Positions 26,840 to 35,686 are shown, counted from the first letter of the stretch. The stretch: DNA of 64,000 bases from Bacteroides_E sp964583185 (GCA_964583185.1 CAZOVL010000002.1:13544-77543), one strand, 5' to 3'. The notes: generated from the sequence alone by a model not told the origin. Translations and numbers: made by a program.

Positions 26840-27856
26840 CTATTCAGGATTAAATTTTGATTCTTCTAAAAAATATACACTGTTATTATTGTTTAGAAGT
26901 TCCAGCCAAGAAGTTTTTTTATATTGTTCCATATAGCCTTCAACAATTTGATAACCAAGCCAAATTCCTAATAACAAAGGACTTTCCTCACGATAAAAAC
27001 CCGTAGGGATAGGACGTATATATTCTCTTATTAACATTGGGTCTGTAGACTGTAACAATCGGTTACGTAACATAAATCCCCATAATGCAGATTTGTTCTC
27101 TTTACACCACTTTTTCTCTTCTTGATTATAACCTAAAACAGTTTCTATTCCTTTATTACCAAGTAATTCATCCACAATATAATAGATCTTACCATAATAA
27201 ATCATAACATCCAGTAAAGTGATGCCATAAAGAGTAAGTGGATATTCGCTAATTAAATAATAAACAAAACTATCATACAAAATTTGTTCAGGTTTCATTA
27301 AGCGAGTTTGATAATCATAATAATAGTTTTGATATAGGGGATAATCTTGCCCCATATATTTATCTAAACTAATACCCAATAGACTATCGGTTACAATGAT
27401 AGACTCATTAAGAGCAGACACTTGAGTATAAATTTCAGGAATTTTTATTCCATCAAGATTTTTCTCCAACTCTTTAAATCCTTTAGATAATTCCTTTTCA
27501 TAAGAAGATAAGTCTGAAAACTTTTCAGATACATCATTCATTAATTGCATAAGAATAGGGTCAGAGTAGAAAGCTTTCAATTTATAGGCCAAACTATCAT
27601 CGGTGAATATACCCAAAGTTAATACCTCCTCAAAAAGAACTTGAGTAATAGGTAGATAGGTAGTATTCATTTTTTGTAAAGCAGATAGACTGTTAGAATC
27701 AATATAGTCTTTTAACAGTCTATCATATCTAATGATCATAAAATTTTCTTTCGTATGATTCGGCACATTATTAGTAGTTCTTGTTGAAAAATCACAAGAA
27801 GAAACAATGAGTAGAATTAATGATAAGAATAAATATTTTATGATACGGTGTTTCAT
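26840..27856 (-). CDS. GldB-family lipoprotein
   Basis: A 338-residue lipoprotein: the signal LSLILLIVSSC places the lipidated Cys at residue 21. The rest matches the GldB pattern, with IIRYDRLLKDYI near the start and IYTQVSALNESIIVTDSLLGISLDKYMGQDYPLYQNY in the middle. GldB is needed for gliding in Flavobacterium, but homologues occur in non-gliding Bacteroidales, where the role is unknown, possibly linked to envelope or secretion. No other gld gene is present here. It directly abuts fabI. Confidence 0.82.
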   Translation of the reverse strand: MKHRIIKYLFLSLILLIVSSCDFSTRTTNNVPNHTKENFMIIRYDRLLKDYIDSNSLSALQKMNTTYLPITQVLFEEVLTLGIFTDDSLAYKLKAFYSDPILMQLMNDVSEKFSDLSSYEKELSKGFKELEKNLDGIKIPEIYTQVSALNESIIVTDSLLGISLDKYMGQDYPLYQNYYYDYQTRLMKPEQILYDSFVYYLISEYPLTLYGITLLDVMIYYGKIYYIVDELLGNKGIETVLGYNQEEKKWCKENKSALWGFMLRNRLLQSTDPMLIREYIRPIPTGFYREESPLLLGIWLGYQIVEGYMEQYKKTSWLELLNNNNSVYFLEESKFNPE

Positions 27857-28714
27857 TTATCCATAAATTATTTTTCCATCAGCATCTTTATAGTCGTCCA
27901 GCCCTTTTTCATAGGTGGCCATAGCACGTAAACTCATACCTATACTAGAGAATCCTCCATCGTGGAATAAGTTCTGCATAGTTACTTTACGTGTTAAGTC
28001 AGAAAACATAACTACACAATAATCTGCACACTCTTCGGCTGAAGCATTACCTAAAGGAGACATACGATTGGCAAAATCATACAGTTTATCCATTCCTTTA
28101 ACCCCGGAACCTGCAGTAGTCATAGTAGGTGATTGAGAAATGGTATTGATACGTACATTGCATTCTCTACCATAAATATAACCAAAACTTCTGGCTATAG
28201 ACTCTAATAATGCTTTTGCATCTGCCATATCATTGTAACCAAAGAAGGTTCGCTGTGCTGCTGCATAACTTAAAGCAATAACTGATCCACCATCAGCAAT
28301 GGCATTTAGCTTTTTAGCCGATTGAAGCATTTTATGGAATGAAACAGCCGAAATATCTAAAGTTTGTTCCAAAGAAGAGTAATTCAAATCATCATACGTT
28401 CTTTTTTTACGAACATTTGGAGACATCCCAATGGAATGAAGAACAAAATCAATCTTTCCACCTAAAATCTCTACCGATTCTTTAAAAACCCTCTCCAGAT
28501 CTTCTACACTTGTAGCATCTGCTGGTATAATTTCACTATTTAGTTTCTCTGCTAACTCGTTTAGTTCTCCCATACGTAAAGCAATAGGAGTGTTTGATAA
28601 TGTAATTTTAGCACCTTCTTCAACAGCTCTCTCAGCTGTTTTCCATGCAATTGATTGCTCATTTAAGGCACCAAAAATAATACCTCGTTTACCTTTCAAT
28701 AAATTGTAACTCAT
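27857..28714 (-). CDS. fabI: Enoyl-[acyl-carrier-protein] reductase
   Basis: FabI reduces the enoyl-ACP double bond in the last step of each fatty acid elongation cycle. The 285-residue protein shows the divergent SDR pattern of FabI: KGKRGIIFGALNEQSIAW at the NAD-binding start, LHSIGMSPN, and the catalytic Tyr160 and Lys167 in FGYNDMADAKALLES (YxxxxxxK spacing). INTISQSPTMTTAGSG is the substrate-loop region. It heads a three-gene (-) operon with the GldB and methylase genes. Confidence 0.95.
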   Translation of the reverse strand: MSYNLLKGKRGIIFGALNEQSIAWKTAERAVEEGAKITLSNTPIALRMGELNELAEKLNSEIIPADATSVEDLERVFKESVEILGGKIDFVLHSIGMSPNVRKKRTYDDLNYSSLEQTLDISAVSFHKMLQSAKKLNAIADGGSVIALSYAAAQRTFFGYNDMADAKALLESIARSFGYIYGRECNVRINTISQSPTMTTAGSGVKGMDKLYDFANRMSPLGNASAEECADYCVVMFSDLTRKVTMQNLFHDGGFSSIGMSLRAMATYEKGLDDYKDADGKIIYG

Positions 28715-28740
28715 ATTTTGTTAAAAGTTAAATTAGATTG

Positions 28741-28748
28741 CAAAGATA
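28741..28748 (-). promoter_or_regulatory. -7 box (TATCTTTG) before fabI
   Basis: Minus-strand TATCTTTG fits TAnnTTTG and ends 26 bases before the fabI ATG. It is the likely promoter of the fabI, gldB-like and methylase operon. Confidence 0.42.
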
Positions 28749-28781
28749 AAGGATTTAGATTGGATATAGTTAGTAAAGTCG

Positions 28782-28826
28782 CATTTTATATCAAAATTGT
28801 CAAAAAAGACACACTTTAGATCAAAA
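28782..28826 (+). promoter_or_regulatory. Imperfect direct repeat upstream of the DUF4861/GH43 operon
   Basis: CATTTTATATCAAAA at 28782-28796 and CACTTTAGATCAAAA at 28812-28826 match at 13 of 15 bases and start 30 bp apart, about three helical turns. They lie just upstream of where a -33 element would be, in front of the -7 box at 28856. This is the expected layout for an activator site, for example of a hybrid two-component or AraC-type regulator; no such regulator is in the window. Confidence 0.5.
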
Positions 28827-28855
28827 AATACACATACAAAATGTTAAAGAACGAG

Positions 28856-28863
28856 TATTTTTG
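28856..28863 (+). promoter_or_regulatory. -7 box (TATTTTTG) before the DUF4861 gene
   Basis: TATTTTTG fits TAnnTTTG, 57 bases before the ATG at 28921. The -33 position has no TTTG, consistent with activator dependence through the upstream direct repeat. Confidence 0.42.
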
Positions 28864-28920
28864 AGATTAGTCAAATACATAAATTAATAACATTATAATA
28901 ACTATAAACAGCTGAACAAA

Positions 28921-30135
28921 ATGAAAAAAAACACATTATTTTTCGTTTTTTTATTTACAACCCTAAGTTTCAGTTTGGCTCAACAAACTAAGAGAATAAC
29001 CATTAAGGTATCCAATCAATGGAACCAAATTAAACAAGATGAGCCTATCGTTATCAAGTTAGAAGACTTAAACTTGGATTTTGAGGTAAATGGGGCCATT
29101 GTTAAAGAAGGAAACAGAGAAATTCCTTCTCAGCTGGATGACTTAAACGACGATGGAATCAATGAGGAACTAGCTTTTCTTATTGATATTAATGAATCCA
29201 GTTCTAAAAACTATATCATTGACTTATATAATATAAAACAAGATAGAAGTTATACACCACGAGTACATGCTCAAATGCTGGTTAGTGATAAAAAGGGGAA
29301 ACATGTTCCGGTTACTGCAGTAAGCATTCCTGGCACGAGTAACATTTATAACCAAATGCATCATCACGGTCCGGCAATAGAATCGGAGTTAACAGCCTAC
29401 CGCCTTTACTTTGACGAGAAACAAACGGTAGACATTTATGGAAAATTCAAGAAAGGTTTTGAAGTAGAAGCTTCCGGATGGTATCCTAACGACGAGCAAT
29501 TAGCTGAAGGTTTTGGTGATGATGTGCTTAGAGTAGGTAGCAGTTGTGGACAGGGAGCACTTAAAGGATGGAATGGAAATGAGGCTACTCACATCTCACC
29601 TGTTAAAACTAGAACTGCCAGAGTTTTAGCCTATGGTCCAGTACGAGCCATCATTGAAATGGAAGTAAAAGGTTGGGAATATCAGGGTGGCTCAATATGT
29701 ATGATTAATAGATATACAATCTATGGAGGTCATCGAGACGCTGAAGTGGAATTATTTTTCGGCGAACCATTAAATAAACAAACTTTTGCTACAGGAGTTC
29801 AAAAAATAAAAGATTCTGACTATTTTTCAGATGGAAAAGGACTAGTGGCCTGTTGGGGTACTGACTGGCCGGTTAATGACACGATTAAGTATGCCAAAGA
29901 AACGGTTGGACTGGGCACATACATTCCACACAAATACATTGTAAAAGAAGCTCAAGATAAACGCAACTATCTATATATAATATCTTTACCTAATCAAAAT
30001 TACTTAAAATATTACATAAACTTTACTTCAAGAAAGGAAACCTTTGGTTATAAAACCAAAGAAGAATGGTTCAAGTACCTAACCAGTTGGAAAAACAGTA
30101 TTGAACAACCTGTTTCCATAACCATCGGTAAATAA
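28921..30135 (+). CDS. DUF4861 family secreted protein
   Basis: A 404-residue secreted protein with a signal peptide (cleavage near FSLAQ, residue 20). After a beta-rich N-terminal part (ITIKVSNQWNQIKQDEPIVIKLEDL) it has the DUF4861 body: MHHHGPAIESELTAYRLYFDEKQTVDIYGK, GDDVLRVGSSCGQGALKGWNG and a C-terminal half with YTIYGGHRDAEVELFFGEP. The several His and aromatic residues suggest carbohydrate binding or lyase-like action; DUF4861 genes often sit in pectin-degradation loci of Bacteroides, but no activity is proved from this sequence. It is 8 bases upstream of the GH43 gene, so both should act on the same glycan. Confidence 0.8.
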   Translation: MKKNTLFFVFLFTTLSFSLAQQTKRITIKVSNQWNQIKQDEPIVIKLEDLNLDFEVNGAIVKEGNREIPSQLDDLNDDGINEELAFLIDINESSSKNYIIDLYNIKQDRSYTPRVHAQMLVSDKKGKHVPVTAVSIPGTSNIYNQMHHHGPAIESELTAYRLYFDEKQTVDIYGKFKKGFEVEASGWYPNDEQLAEGFGDDVLRVGSSCGQGALKGWNGNEATHISPVKTRTARVLAYGPVRAIIEMEVKGWEYQGGSICMINRYTIYGGHRDAEVELFFGEPLNKQTFATGVQKIKDSDYFSDGKGLVACWGTDWPVNDTIKYAKETVGLGTYIPHKYIVKEAQDKRNYLYIISLPNQNYLKYYINFTSRKETFGYKTKEEWFKYLTSWKNSIEQPVSITIGK

Positions 30136-30143
30136 AACAGATT

Positions 30144-31799
30144 ATGAAAAAAACGGTTTTACTATCATTCTTTTTAATTCTTAGCTTCTTTTTATTAGGA
30201 CAAACCACAAACTACGTTTCCGAAGTTTGGGTGGCCGATCAAGGAGATGGCACCTATAAGAACCCCATACTATATGCCGATTATTCTGATCCGGATGTAT
30301 GCAGAGTAGGTGACGATTTTTATATGACCTCTTCTAGTTTTAACTGTCTACCGGGTCTGCAAATCTTACATTCAAAAGATTTAGTTAATTGGAGCATCAT
30401 CAGTGCCGCAATACCTTATGAATTAACACCACTAGAGACTCCGGAAGTTCCTCAACACGGAAATCGCGTTTGGGCACCTTGTATCAGGCATCATAATGAG
30501 GAATTCTATATCTTCTGGGGTGATCCGGATCAGGGAGCATTTATGGTTAAGTCTAAAAATCCAGAAGGACCTTGGAGTAACCCCATATTAGTTAAGGCAG
30601 GAAAAGGGATTATAGACACTACTCCATTTTGGGACGATGATGGACGGATATATATGGCTCACGCATATGCGGGTAGTAGAGCTGAACTCAAAAGTGTATT
30701 AGCCATATGCGAGTTGAATGCTACAGCAACAAGAGCAATAACCCCATCACGTATTGTATTTGATGGACACAAAAACCACCCTACAGTTGAAGGCCCTAAG
30801 TTTCACAAAAGAAATGGTTATTATTACCTCTTTGCCCCTGCCGGAGGAGTAGCTACCGGATGGCAATTGGTATTAAGATCGAAAGAAGTATATGGTCCTT
30901 ATGAGGAAAAAATTGTAATGGAGCAAAAAGACACGCCAATCAACGGACCTCATCAAGGGGCTTGGGTTGACACCCCATCGGGTGAAGATTGGTTTATTCA
31001 TTTTCAAGATGTAGGTCCATTAGGTAGAATAACTCATCTACAGCCCATGAAGTGGGTAAACGATTGGCCTGTTATTGGGGAAGACAAGAAAAGTACAGGT
31101 GTTGGTAAACCTGTTCTGACTTATAAAAAACCAAATGTGGGAAAAAGTTATCCCATTACAACTCCACAAGAGAGTGATGAGTTTAGTGGATTAACGTTAT
31201 CGTCTCAATGGCAATGGCATGCTAATAGCAATGAAAAGTGGGCTTATTGTGCCGGTGACAAAGGTTTTTTACGCCTTTATTCTTATCCGGTAAGAAGAGA
31301 TTATAAAAGCTTATGGGATGTGGCTAATCTTTTACTTCAAAAAGCACCGGCAGATAATTTCTCAGCTACAATAAAACTCTCTTTCACTCCTTCACCTCAA
31401 TATTACGGAGAGAGAACAGGACTTATAATGATGGGAATGGATTATGCGGGTCTTATTTTGGAAAACACCCAAGAGGGTATCACTTTGTCACAAGTAGAAT
31501 GCATAGGAGCTGATAAAGGAAAGCAAGAGGTTGTAAATGAAAAGACTATAACCAAGGCAAAAGATATCTACTTCAGGGTAAAGCTTGAAACTGTGGGTAC
31601 TAAGGGTAACGACAAAAAAGTAATCTGTAACTTCAGTTACAGCACCAATGGAAAGAAATTCAACCCCTTTGGAAAAACCTTCAATGTTAAAGAAGGAAAA
31701 TGGATTGGAGCTAAAGTGGGAACTTTCTGCACACGTCCCAATCTAATTATAAATGATGGGGGTTGGGTTGATATAGATTGGTTTAGAGTTCATAAATAG
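30144..31799 (+). CDS. Glycoside hydrolase family 43 (xylosidase/arabinofuranosidase type) with C-terminal beta-sandwich
   Basis: A 551-residue secreted enzyme; the signal peptide ends near residue 20 (FFLLGQ). The five-bladed GH43 propeller spans about 36-325: the general base is in YADYSDPDV (Asp49), the pKa-tuning Asp in DTTPFWDDDGRIYMAHA and the acid Glu in TVEGPKFHKRNGYYYLFAP. Residues ~345-550 (DEFSGLTLSSQWQWHANSNE onward) form a GH43 C-terminal concanavalin-like beta-sandwich. The domain pair is typical of beta-xylosidase or alpha-L-arabinofuranosidase subfamilies; the sugar cannot be fixed from sequence. It is in an operon with the DUF4861 gene and suits plant cell-wall glycan breakdown in the periplasm. 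Confidence 0.9.
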   Translation: MKKTVLLSFFLILSFFLLGQTTNYVSEVWVADQGDGTYKNPILYADYSDPDVCRVGDDFYMTSSSFNCLPGLQILHSKDLVNWSIISAAIPYELTPLETPEVPQHGNRVWAPCIRHHNEEFYIFWGDPDQGAFMVKSKNPEGPWSNPILVKAGKGIIDTTPFWDDDGRIYMAHAYAGSRAELKSVLAICELNATATRAITPSRIVFDGHKNHPTVEGPKFHKRNGYYYLFAPAGGVATGWQLVLRSKEVYGPYEEKIVMEQKDTPINGPHQGAWVDTPSGEDWFIHFQDVGPLGRITHLQPMKWVNDWPVIGEDKKSTGVGKPVLTYKKPNVGKSYPITTPQESDEFSGLTLSSQWQWHANSNEKWAYCAGDKGFLRLYSYPVRRDYKSLWDVANLLLQKAPADNFSATIKLSFTPSPQYYGERTGLIMMGMDYAGLILENTQEGITLSQVECIGADKGKQEVVNEKTITKAKDIYFRVKLETVGTKGNDKKVICNFSYSTNGKKFNPFGKTFNVKEGKWIGAKVGTFCTRPNLIINDGGWVDIDWFRVHK

Positions 31800-32207
31800 G
31801 GTTGAATTAGGAATAAAGTAAAGTCTTCATTTCTGTTTTTATAATTCAATATATTACTTTACTGTGGTGAAAAAAAGTGAACATTATATGAACAAAAAAA
31901 AGACTTCATTAAAGCCTTAAAACAACGTTTTTTAATCAACCTCATCGGTCTAGGACCGAAGGGCTGTCGGTCTAGGACTGAAGGGTGCTCGGTCTAGGAC
32001 CGAAGGCCTTTGGGTCTAAGACCGTAAAAAAAGCCTTTTCCTTACACACTTTTTAATTCCTTTTTTATTGGATGTATATCAACACGAACTAGTGAAATAA
32101 AACTTAAAATTGAAGTCCATAAAACTAAATTCTAAATACCTGTTTATTTAATTAAAATACAATATTTAATTAGAGCGGCAAATGTTGAAGATAAGTAATA
32201 AACGATT
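31800..32207. other. Intergenic region between convergent genes, with repeat array B
   Basis: This 408-base stretch lies between the 3' ends of the GH43 gene and the IMPACT gene. It contains repeat array B (31945-32025) in AT-rich surroundings. No coding sequence or clear intrinsic terminator was found; a TTGAATTA/TAATTCAA pair after the GH43 stop has a 32-base loop and no T run. Confidence 0.6.
31945..32025. repeat. 22-bp-period palindromic repeat array B (4 units)
   Basis: Four units start at 31945, 31967, 31989 and 32011, exactly 22 bp apart. Units 1 and 3 are perfect TCGGTCTAGGACCGA, unit 2 ends ACTGA, and unit 4 is degenerate (TGGGTCTAAGACCGT). All four have the core in the same orientation. 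Linkers are AGGGCTG, AGGGTGC and AGGCCTT. Linkers 1 and 2 are nearly the same as those in array C. Confidence 0.9.
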
Positions 32208-32819
32208 TTATTCAGCTGACTTTAACTGAACAGAAGGAAGAAGAGAAAGAGCTTGCTTTAGGGATTCACTTTGTGATTTTCGGATACGAACTGTCATCGA
32301 AGCCCCAACACCATAGGCCGATTGATTGATCATATTAGCATCAAACTCTTTTACAATACGCATAACATCGTTAATACTAGGATACTCAAAAGAAAATTCA
32401 ATATCTTCATCAATAGTATATGTAATAATTTCAGCCTGCCTTAAAGCTTCAGCAGCTGCCTCTCTATAAGCCTGAATTAACCCGCCGGTTCCCAATTTTA
32501 TTCCCCCAAAATAACGGACTACAATTACCAGTACGTTGGTTAACTCATTGGAGTTTATTTGTCCCAATATGGGTTTACCTGCTGTACTCGAGGGCTCACC
32601 ATCATCGTTAGCTCTAAACTCTTTCCGTTCGGGACCTAACATATAGGCATAACATACGTGACGAGCATTATGATACTTCTTTCGGTACTCATCTAAATAC
32701 GTCTCAACATCGGATAGATTCTTCACAGGAAAAGCAAAAGATAAAAACTTACTTCTTTTCTCTGTATATTCTCCTTCTGTTGCAGCAACAATGCTTTTAT
32801 AGGTATCCTCTATGTTCAT
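32208..32819 (-). CDS. IMPACT/YigZ family protein
   Basis: A 203-residue cytoplasmic protein of the YigZ/IMPACT family. The N-terminal domain carries EYTEKRSKFLSFAFPV, ARHVCYAYMLG, ANDDGEPSSTAGKPILG and YFGGIKLGTGGLIQAYREAA, all typical; a shorter DUF1949-like ferredoxin-fold domain follows from about residue 135. Eukaryotic IMPACT modulates translational stress signalling; the bacterial role is unknown. A -7-like box ends only 5 bases before the ATG, which would make the mRNA almost leaderless. Confidence 0.9.
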   Translation of the reverse strand: MNIEDTYKSIVAATEGEYTEKRSKFLSFAFPVKNLSDVETYLDEYRKKYHNARHVCYAYMLGPERKEFRANDDGEPSSTAGKPILGQINSNELTNVLVIVVRYFGGIKLGTGGLIQAYREAAAEALRQAEIITYTIDEDIEFSFEYPSINDVMRIVKEFDANMINQSAYGVGASMTVRIRKSQSESLKQALSLLPSVQLKSAE

Positions 32820-32824
32820 ATAAA

Positions 32825-32832
32825 CAAAGATA
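32825..32832 (-). promoter_or_regulatory. -7 box (TATCTTTG) very close to the IMPACT gene start
   Basis: Minus-strand TATCTTTG matches TAnnTTTG but ends just 5 bases before the ATG at 32819. If it is used, transcription would begin at or next to the start codon. Confidence 0.35.
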
Positions 32833-32975
32833 GTGATATTTTAGCAATGTGATAAAATTCAACCGATGAACCCTCTATTTTTTATAAATAGGTGTCTCCC
32901 CCTAAAATAGGAGTCTTTTTTGACAACCTACTTTAGTGAGAGACAGTAGAAACACAATCTATTTTGAACTTACCT

Positions 32976-33704
32976 TTAGAACGAAAATAATTGAGCACCT
33001 ATTTGGAAAAAAGCCCTATCACCTTGTGGATTCCATAAAACACACGCATAGACAGGAATCTCCAACTTTCCTACTTGAATGTTACGGGACACTTTTAAGG
33101 TAATGTGAACAATTCCCGCTTTATCACCATAAAAATGCGAAGAATCACCAGATTTATTTAAAGCAAAAGCACCTCCTACACCCGTGTCAACTCTCCACTC
33201 TTTTTTGTTATAAATTGGATATTCTATATAACAAAAAGTAGAATACTTGTTTGCTGTATTAGTAATATTTCGATCACGACCGAAAATCACAGTAGACCAA
33301 CTCAGAAGTAAAGGAAATTTCTCTTGAAATCTATAACTGACAATAGCGTCAAGAAAGCGCCCTGTTTCACGTGCATTATAGTTAAAGAATTCCTTATTGT
33401 TATAACTAGCATCTGGTGAAAAATTATAAGTATCCCAAAAAGCAAGAGAAAATCCCTTATAAATAAAAGTTGCGTGATAATTGAATTCTTTATATGAACC
33501 ATTTGCATTTGTCCCTCCCCAAACACCTAGTTTAAATCGATTTTTTGAATCTGAAACACTCACATTACTAGTTAATACCAGACCGTCAGCCACTTCAATA
33601 CCTCTCCACAAATGCATATTTTGCACATTAACATCAAAATGCAACTGTGCTTGTAGATGTAGTGAAGAAAATAATACCACAAATAATAACATCCTTTTCC
33701 ACAT
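32976..33704 (-). CDS. Probable outer-membrane beta-barrel protein of the polyol locus
   Basis: The likely start is the ATG at 33704, giving 242 residues with a clear signal peptide (WKRMLLFVVLFSSLHLQAQ); an upstream in-frame ATG at 33761 would overlap the kinase gene by 55 bases and spoil the signal peptide. The mature part alternates polar and hydrophobic residues (FKLGVWGGTNANGSYKEFNYHA) and ends in Phe (GAQLFSF), as outer-membrane barrels do. I do not recognise the family. It begins immediately after the kinase stop codon, so a role as a porin for the polyol is a reasonable guess. It has no TonB-box or plug domain. Confidence 0.65.
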   Translation of the reverse strand: MWKRMLLFVVLFSSLHLQAQLHFDVNVQNMHLWRGIEVADGLVLTSNVSVSDSKNRFKLGVWGGTNANGSYKEFNYHATFIYKGFSLAFWDTYNFSPDASYNNKEFFNYNARETGRFLDAIVSYRFQEKFPLLLSWSTVIFGRDRNITNTANKYSTFCYIEYPIYNKKEWRVDTGVGGAFALNKSGDSSHFYGDKAGIVHITLKVSRNIQVGKLEIPVYACVLWNPQGDRAFFQIGAQLFSF

Positions 33705-33706
33705 AG

Positions 33707-34588
33707 TTATATATTTTTTATTTCTTCTGGAATAACTGTCATCGCTCCATGTTGTGAACAAACATAAGCTGAAACTCTCACGGCGAGTTTATGTGCTTCT
33801 TTAATACCTTTACCTTTAAGTATGGCAGAACAAAATGCTCCGGTAAAAGAATCTCCTGCTCCAATAGTATCAATAACATCTACTTTTGGAGTTTCAAGAA
33901 ATGACACATTACCCGGTGTGAATATATAGCTACCATTAATTCCACAGGTAAGAATGAGTATTTTTAGGTTATATTTTGCCAATAGAATCCAGCATTTATC
34001 TTGAAAGTCAATACCCGGATAACCGAACATACGACTTAGCAGAACCAACTCTTCATCATTTATTTTAAGAACATTGCATTTGCTTATTGAATTGCACAGT
34101 ATCTCTTTAGTATAAAATTTCTGCCGTAAGTTGATATCGAAAATCTTCAATACGCTGTCGTCTTTTGGCATCACATCCAAAAAACTATTTATAGTCTCCC
34201 TACTCACCACATTGCGTTGAGCTAAGGAACCAAAACATACGGCTCTTGTTTGTTTTGCCAAACTTTCCAATGCAGGTGTGAAAGGGATATTATCCCATGC
34301 CGTATTCTCTCGGATTGTATAACTGGGAATTTTGTCTTCATCCAAATCAACTAGTACAGTACCGGTAGGATATGGAACTCTTTCAATATGAGAAATAAGT
34401 TTCTTTTCTGATAACCGGGCGAGAATTTCATCGCCCAGTTCATCGTTACCCACTGCACTAACTACCCTGCTCTCCAGTCCAAACTGGGCTACATTATAAG
34501 CAAAGTTAGCCGGAGCTCCACCATTTTTTTTTCCTTCAGGGATCATATCCCATAAGACTTCTCCTAATCCTACAACTATATTTTTCAT
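33707..34588 (-). CDS. PfkB-family sugar kinase (fructokinase-like)
   Basis: A ribokinase-fold kinase that phosphorylates a sugar with ATP. The ATG at 34588 (KNIVVGLGEVLWDMIPEGKKNGGAPANFAYNVAQF, given here only as family context) is preferred, because the upstream ATG at 34636 would overlap the dehydrogenase gene. Seen motifs are GGAPANFAYN in the N-terminal substrate site and DTIGAGDSFTGAF with the catalytic Asp near the C-terminus. Its position after a sorbitol-type dehydrogenase suggests that fructose or another ketose made from a polyol is the substrate. The product is about 293 residues, normal for fructokinases. Confidence 0.86.
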   Translation of the reverse strand: MKNIVVGLGEVLWDMIPEGKKNGGAPANFAYNVAQFGLESRVVSAVGNDELGDEILARLSEKKLISHIERVPYPTGTVLVDLDEDKIPSYTIRENTAWDNIPFTPALESLAKQTRAVCFGSLAQRNVVSRETINSFLDVMPKDDSVLKIFDINLRQKFYTKEILCNSISKCNVLKINDEELVLLSRMFGYPGIDFQDKCWILLAKYNLKILILTCGINGSYIFTPGNVSFLETPKVDVIDTIGAGDSFTGAFCSAILKGKGIKEAHKLAVRVSAYVCSQHGAMTVIPEEIKNI

Positions 34589-34622
34589 TGTTATTTCAAT
34601 ATTTAAGGCGTCGATTTGTTTT

Positions 34623-35666
34623 CTATATTTTAACAACTGCTTTTACAATATTCGCTTTATCGCGAACACTACTATCCATAGCATTCTGAATATCATCAAA
34701 ATTAAAAATATCGGTAACTATACCTTTAAGATTTACTTTACCCTTTTCAACAGCTTCAATAGCCATTGGGTAAATATGACGATAGCGAAAAACCGTTTTA
34801 AACGTCAATTCCTTATCCATAGCAAGACTTAAAGGAAGTGTTACCATTCCTGTTTTAGTGTAACCAACCAATACTATAGATGCACCTTTACGAGCGATAT
34901 GTATGGCTTGCTGTGTAGTAACTTCCATCCCAGCGGTGTCGATTACTAAATCTACTCCTCTACCATTTGTTAGCCGTTCAACTTCTTTTATAATATCAAT
35001 TTTTTTCGAATTGATAACTTCTGTTGCACCCAATTCCATTGCTTTATCCAAACGTTTCTGCATTATATCAACCACATATACTTCCTCTACTCCTTTAGCT
35101 TTCAGAGCCATCAGAGATACCAATCCAATGCATCCGGCACCAAAAACCACAGCAGTCTGCCCGGTATGAGCACCTCCTTGATTAGCAGCATGAAAACCAA
35201 CGGCAAGAGGTTCAATAAGTGCTCCTTCCAAAGTACTCACATTTTCAGGAAGCTTAAAACATAAATTTGCTTCGTGAGCTACATACTCTTGGAATACACC
35301 GTCAATTGGAGGAGTAGCAAAAAAAATCACATCCGGGCAAAGATTATAGTTACCTTCTTTACAAAACTCACAATGTCCGCAAGTTTTCCCTGGTTCTAGA
35401 GCCACACGATCCCCCTCTTTCAGATGAGTTACATTTTTTCCAACTTTCACAACGGTACCACCCGGCTCATGCCCAAGTACAAAAGGAGGCTCTACTATAT
35501 AATCGCCTATTCTACCTGTTTCGTAATAGTGCATATCTGAACCACAGATACCTACGTACTCCAGTTTTATCAATACTTCATTCTCAGCAGGTTGTGGTAT
35601 GGGTCTTTCAATAAACCCCATTTGTCCAATACCGTTCATAACGGCTACTTTCATTGACTTTTTCAT
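34623..35666 (-). CDS. Zinc-dependent medium-chain dehydrogenase (sorbitol/xylitol dehydrogenase-like)
   Basis: A 347-residue NAD-linked dehydrogenase. Catalytic zinc residues are in VGICGSDMHYYETGRIGDY and LGHEPGG; the CGSDMHYYxxGRIGD form is typical of polyol dehydrogenases. Structural zinc cysteines appear in CGHCEFCKEGNYNLC. The Rossmann motif is VFGAGCIGLVSLMALKA. It should oxidise a sugar alcohol such as sorbitol or xylitol to the 2-ketose in the cytoplasm. It lies between the symporter and the kinase with short gaps, so the three gene products form a likely uptake, oxidation and phosphorylation chain. Confidence 0.88.
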   Translation of the reverse strand: MKKSMKVAVMNGIGQMGFIERPIPQPAENEVLIKLEYVGICGSDMHYYETGRIGDYIVEPPFVLGHEPGGTVVKVGKNVTHLKEGDRVALEPGKTCGHCEFCKEGNYNLCPDVIFFATPPIDGVFQEYVAHEANLCFKLPENVSTLEGALIEPLAVGFHAANQGGAHTGQTAVVFGAGCIGLVSLMALKAKGVEEVYVVDIMQKRLDKAMELGATEVINSKKIDIIKEVERLTNGRGVDLVIDTAGMEVTTQQAIHIARKGASIVLVGYTKTGMVTLPLSLAMDKELTFKTVFRYRHIYPMAIEAVEKGKVNLKGIVTDIFNFDDIQNAMDSSVRDKANIVKAVVKI

Positions 35667-35686
35667 GATGATATAGTTTTAATTAT

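Noticed and set aside
26840..27856. Evidence for gliding motility
   Set aside because: GldB alone is present, and GldB homologues occur in non-gliding Bacteroidales.
31945..32025. Intrinsic terminator made by the repeat array
   Set aside because: Stems of 6 bp are present but neither strand has a T run right after a unit in arrays A, B or C, and locations are not consistently at gene ends.
33705..33761. Longer N-terminus for the outer-membrane protein (ATG at 33761)
   Set aside because: It overlaps the kinase gene by 55 bases and puts a charged stretch before the signal peptide; the ATG at 33704 directly follows the kinase stop.
34589..34636. Longer N-terminus for the PfkB kinase (ATG at 34636)
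   Set aside because: It overlaps the dehydrogenase gene and adds residues not expected before the KNIVVGLGE start of the fold.
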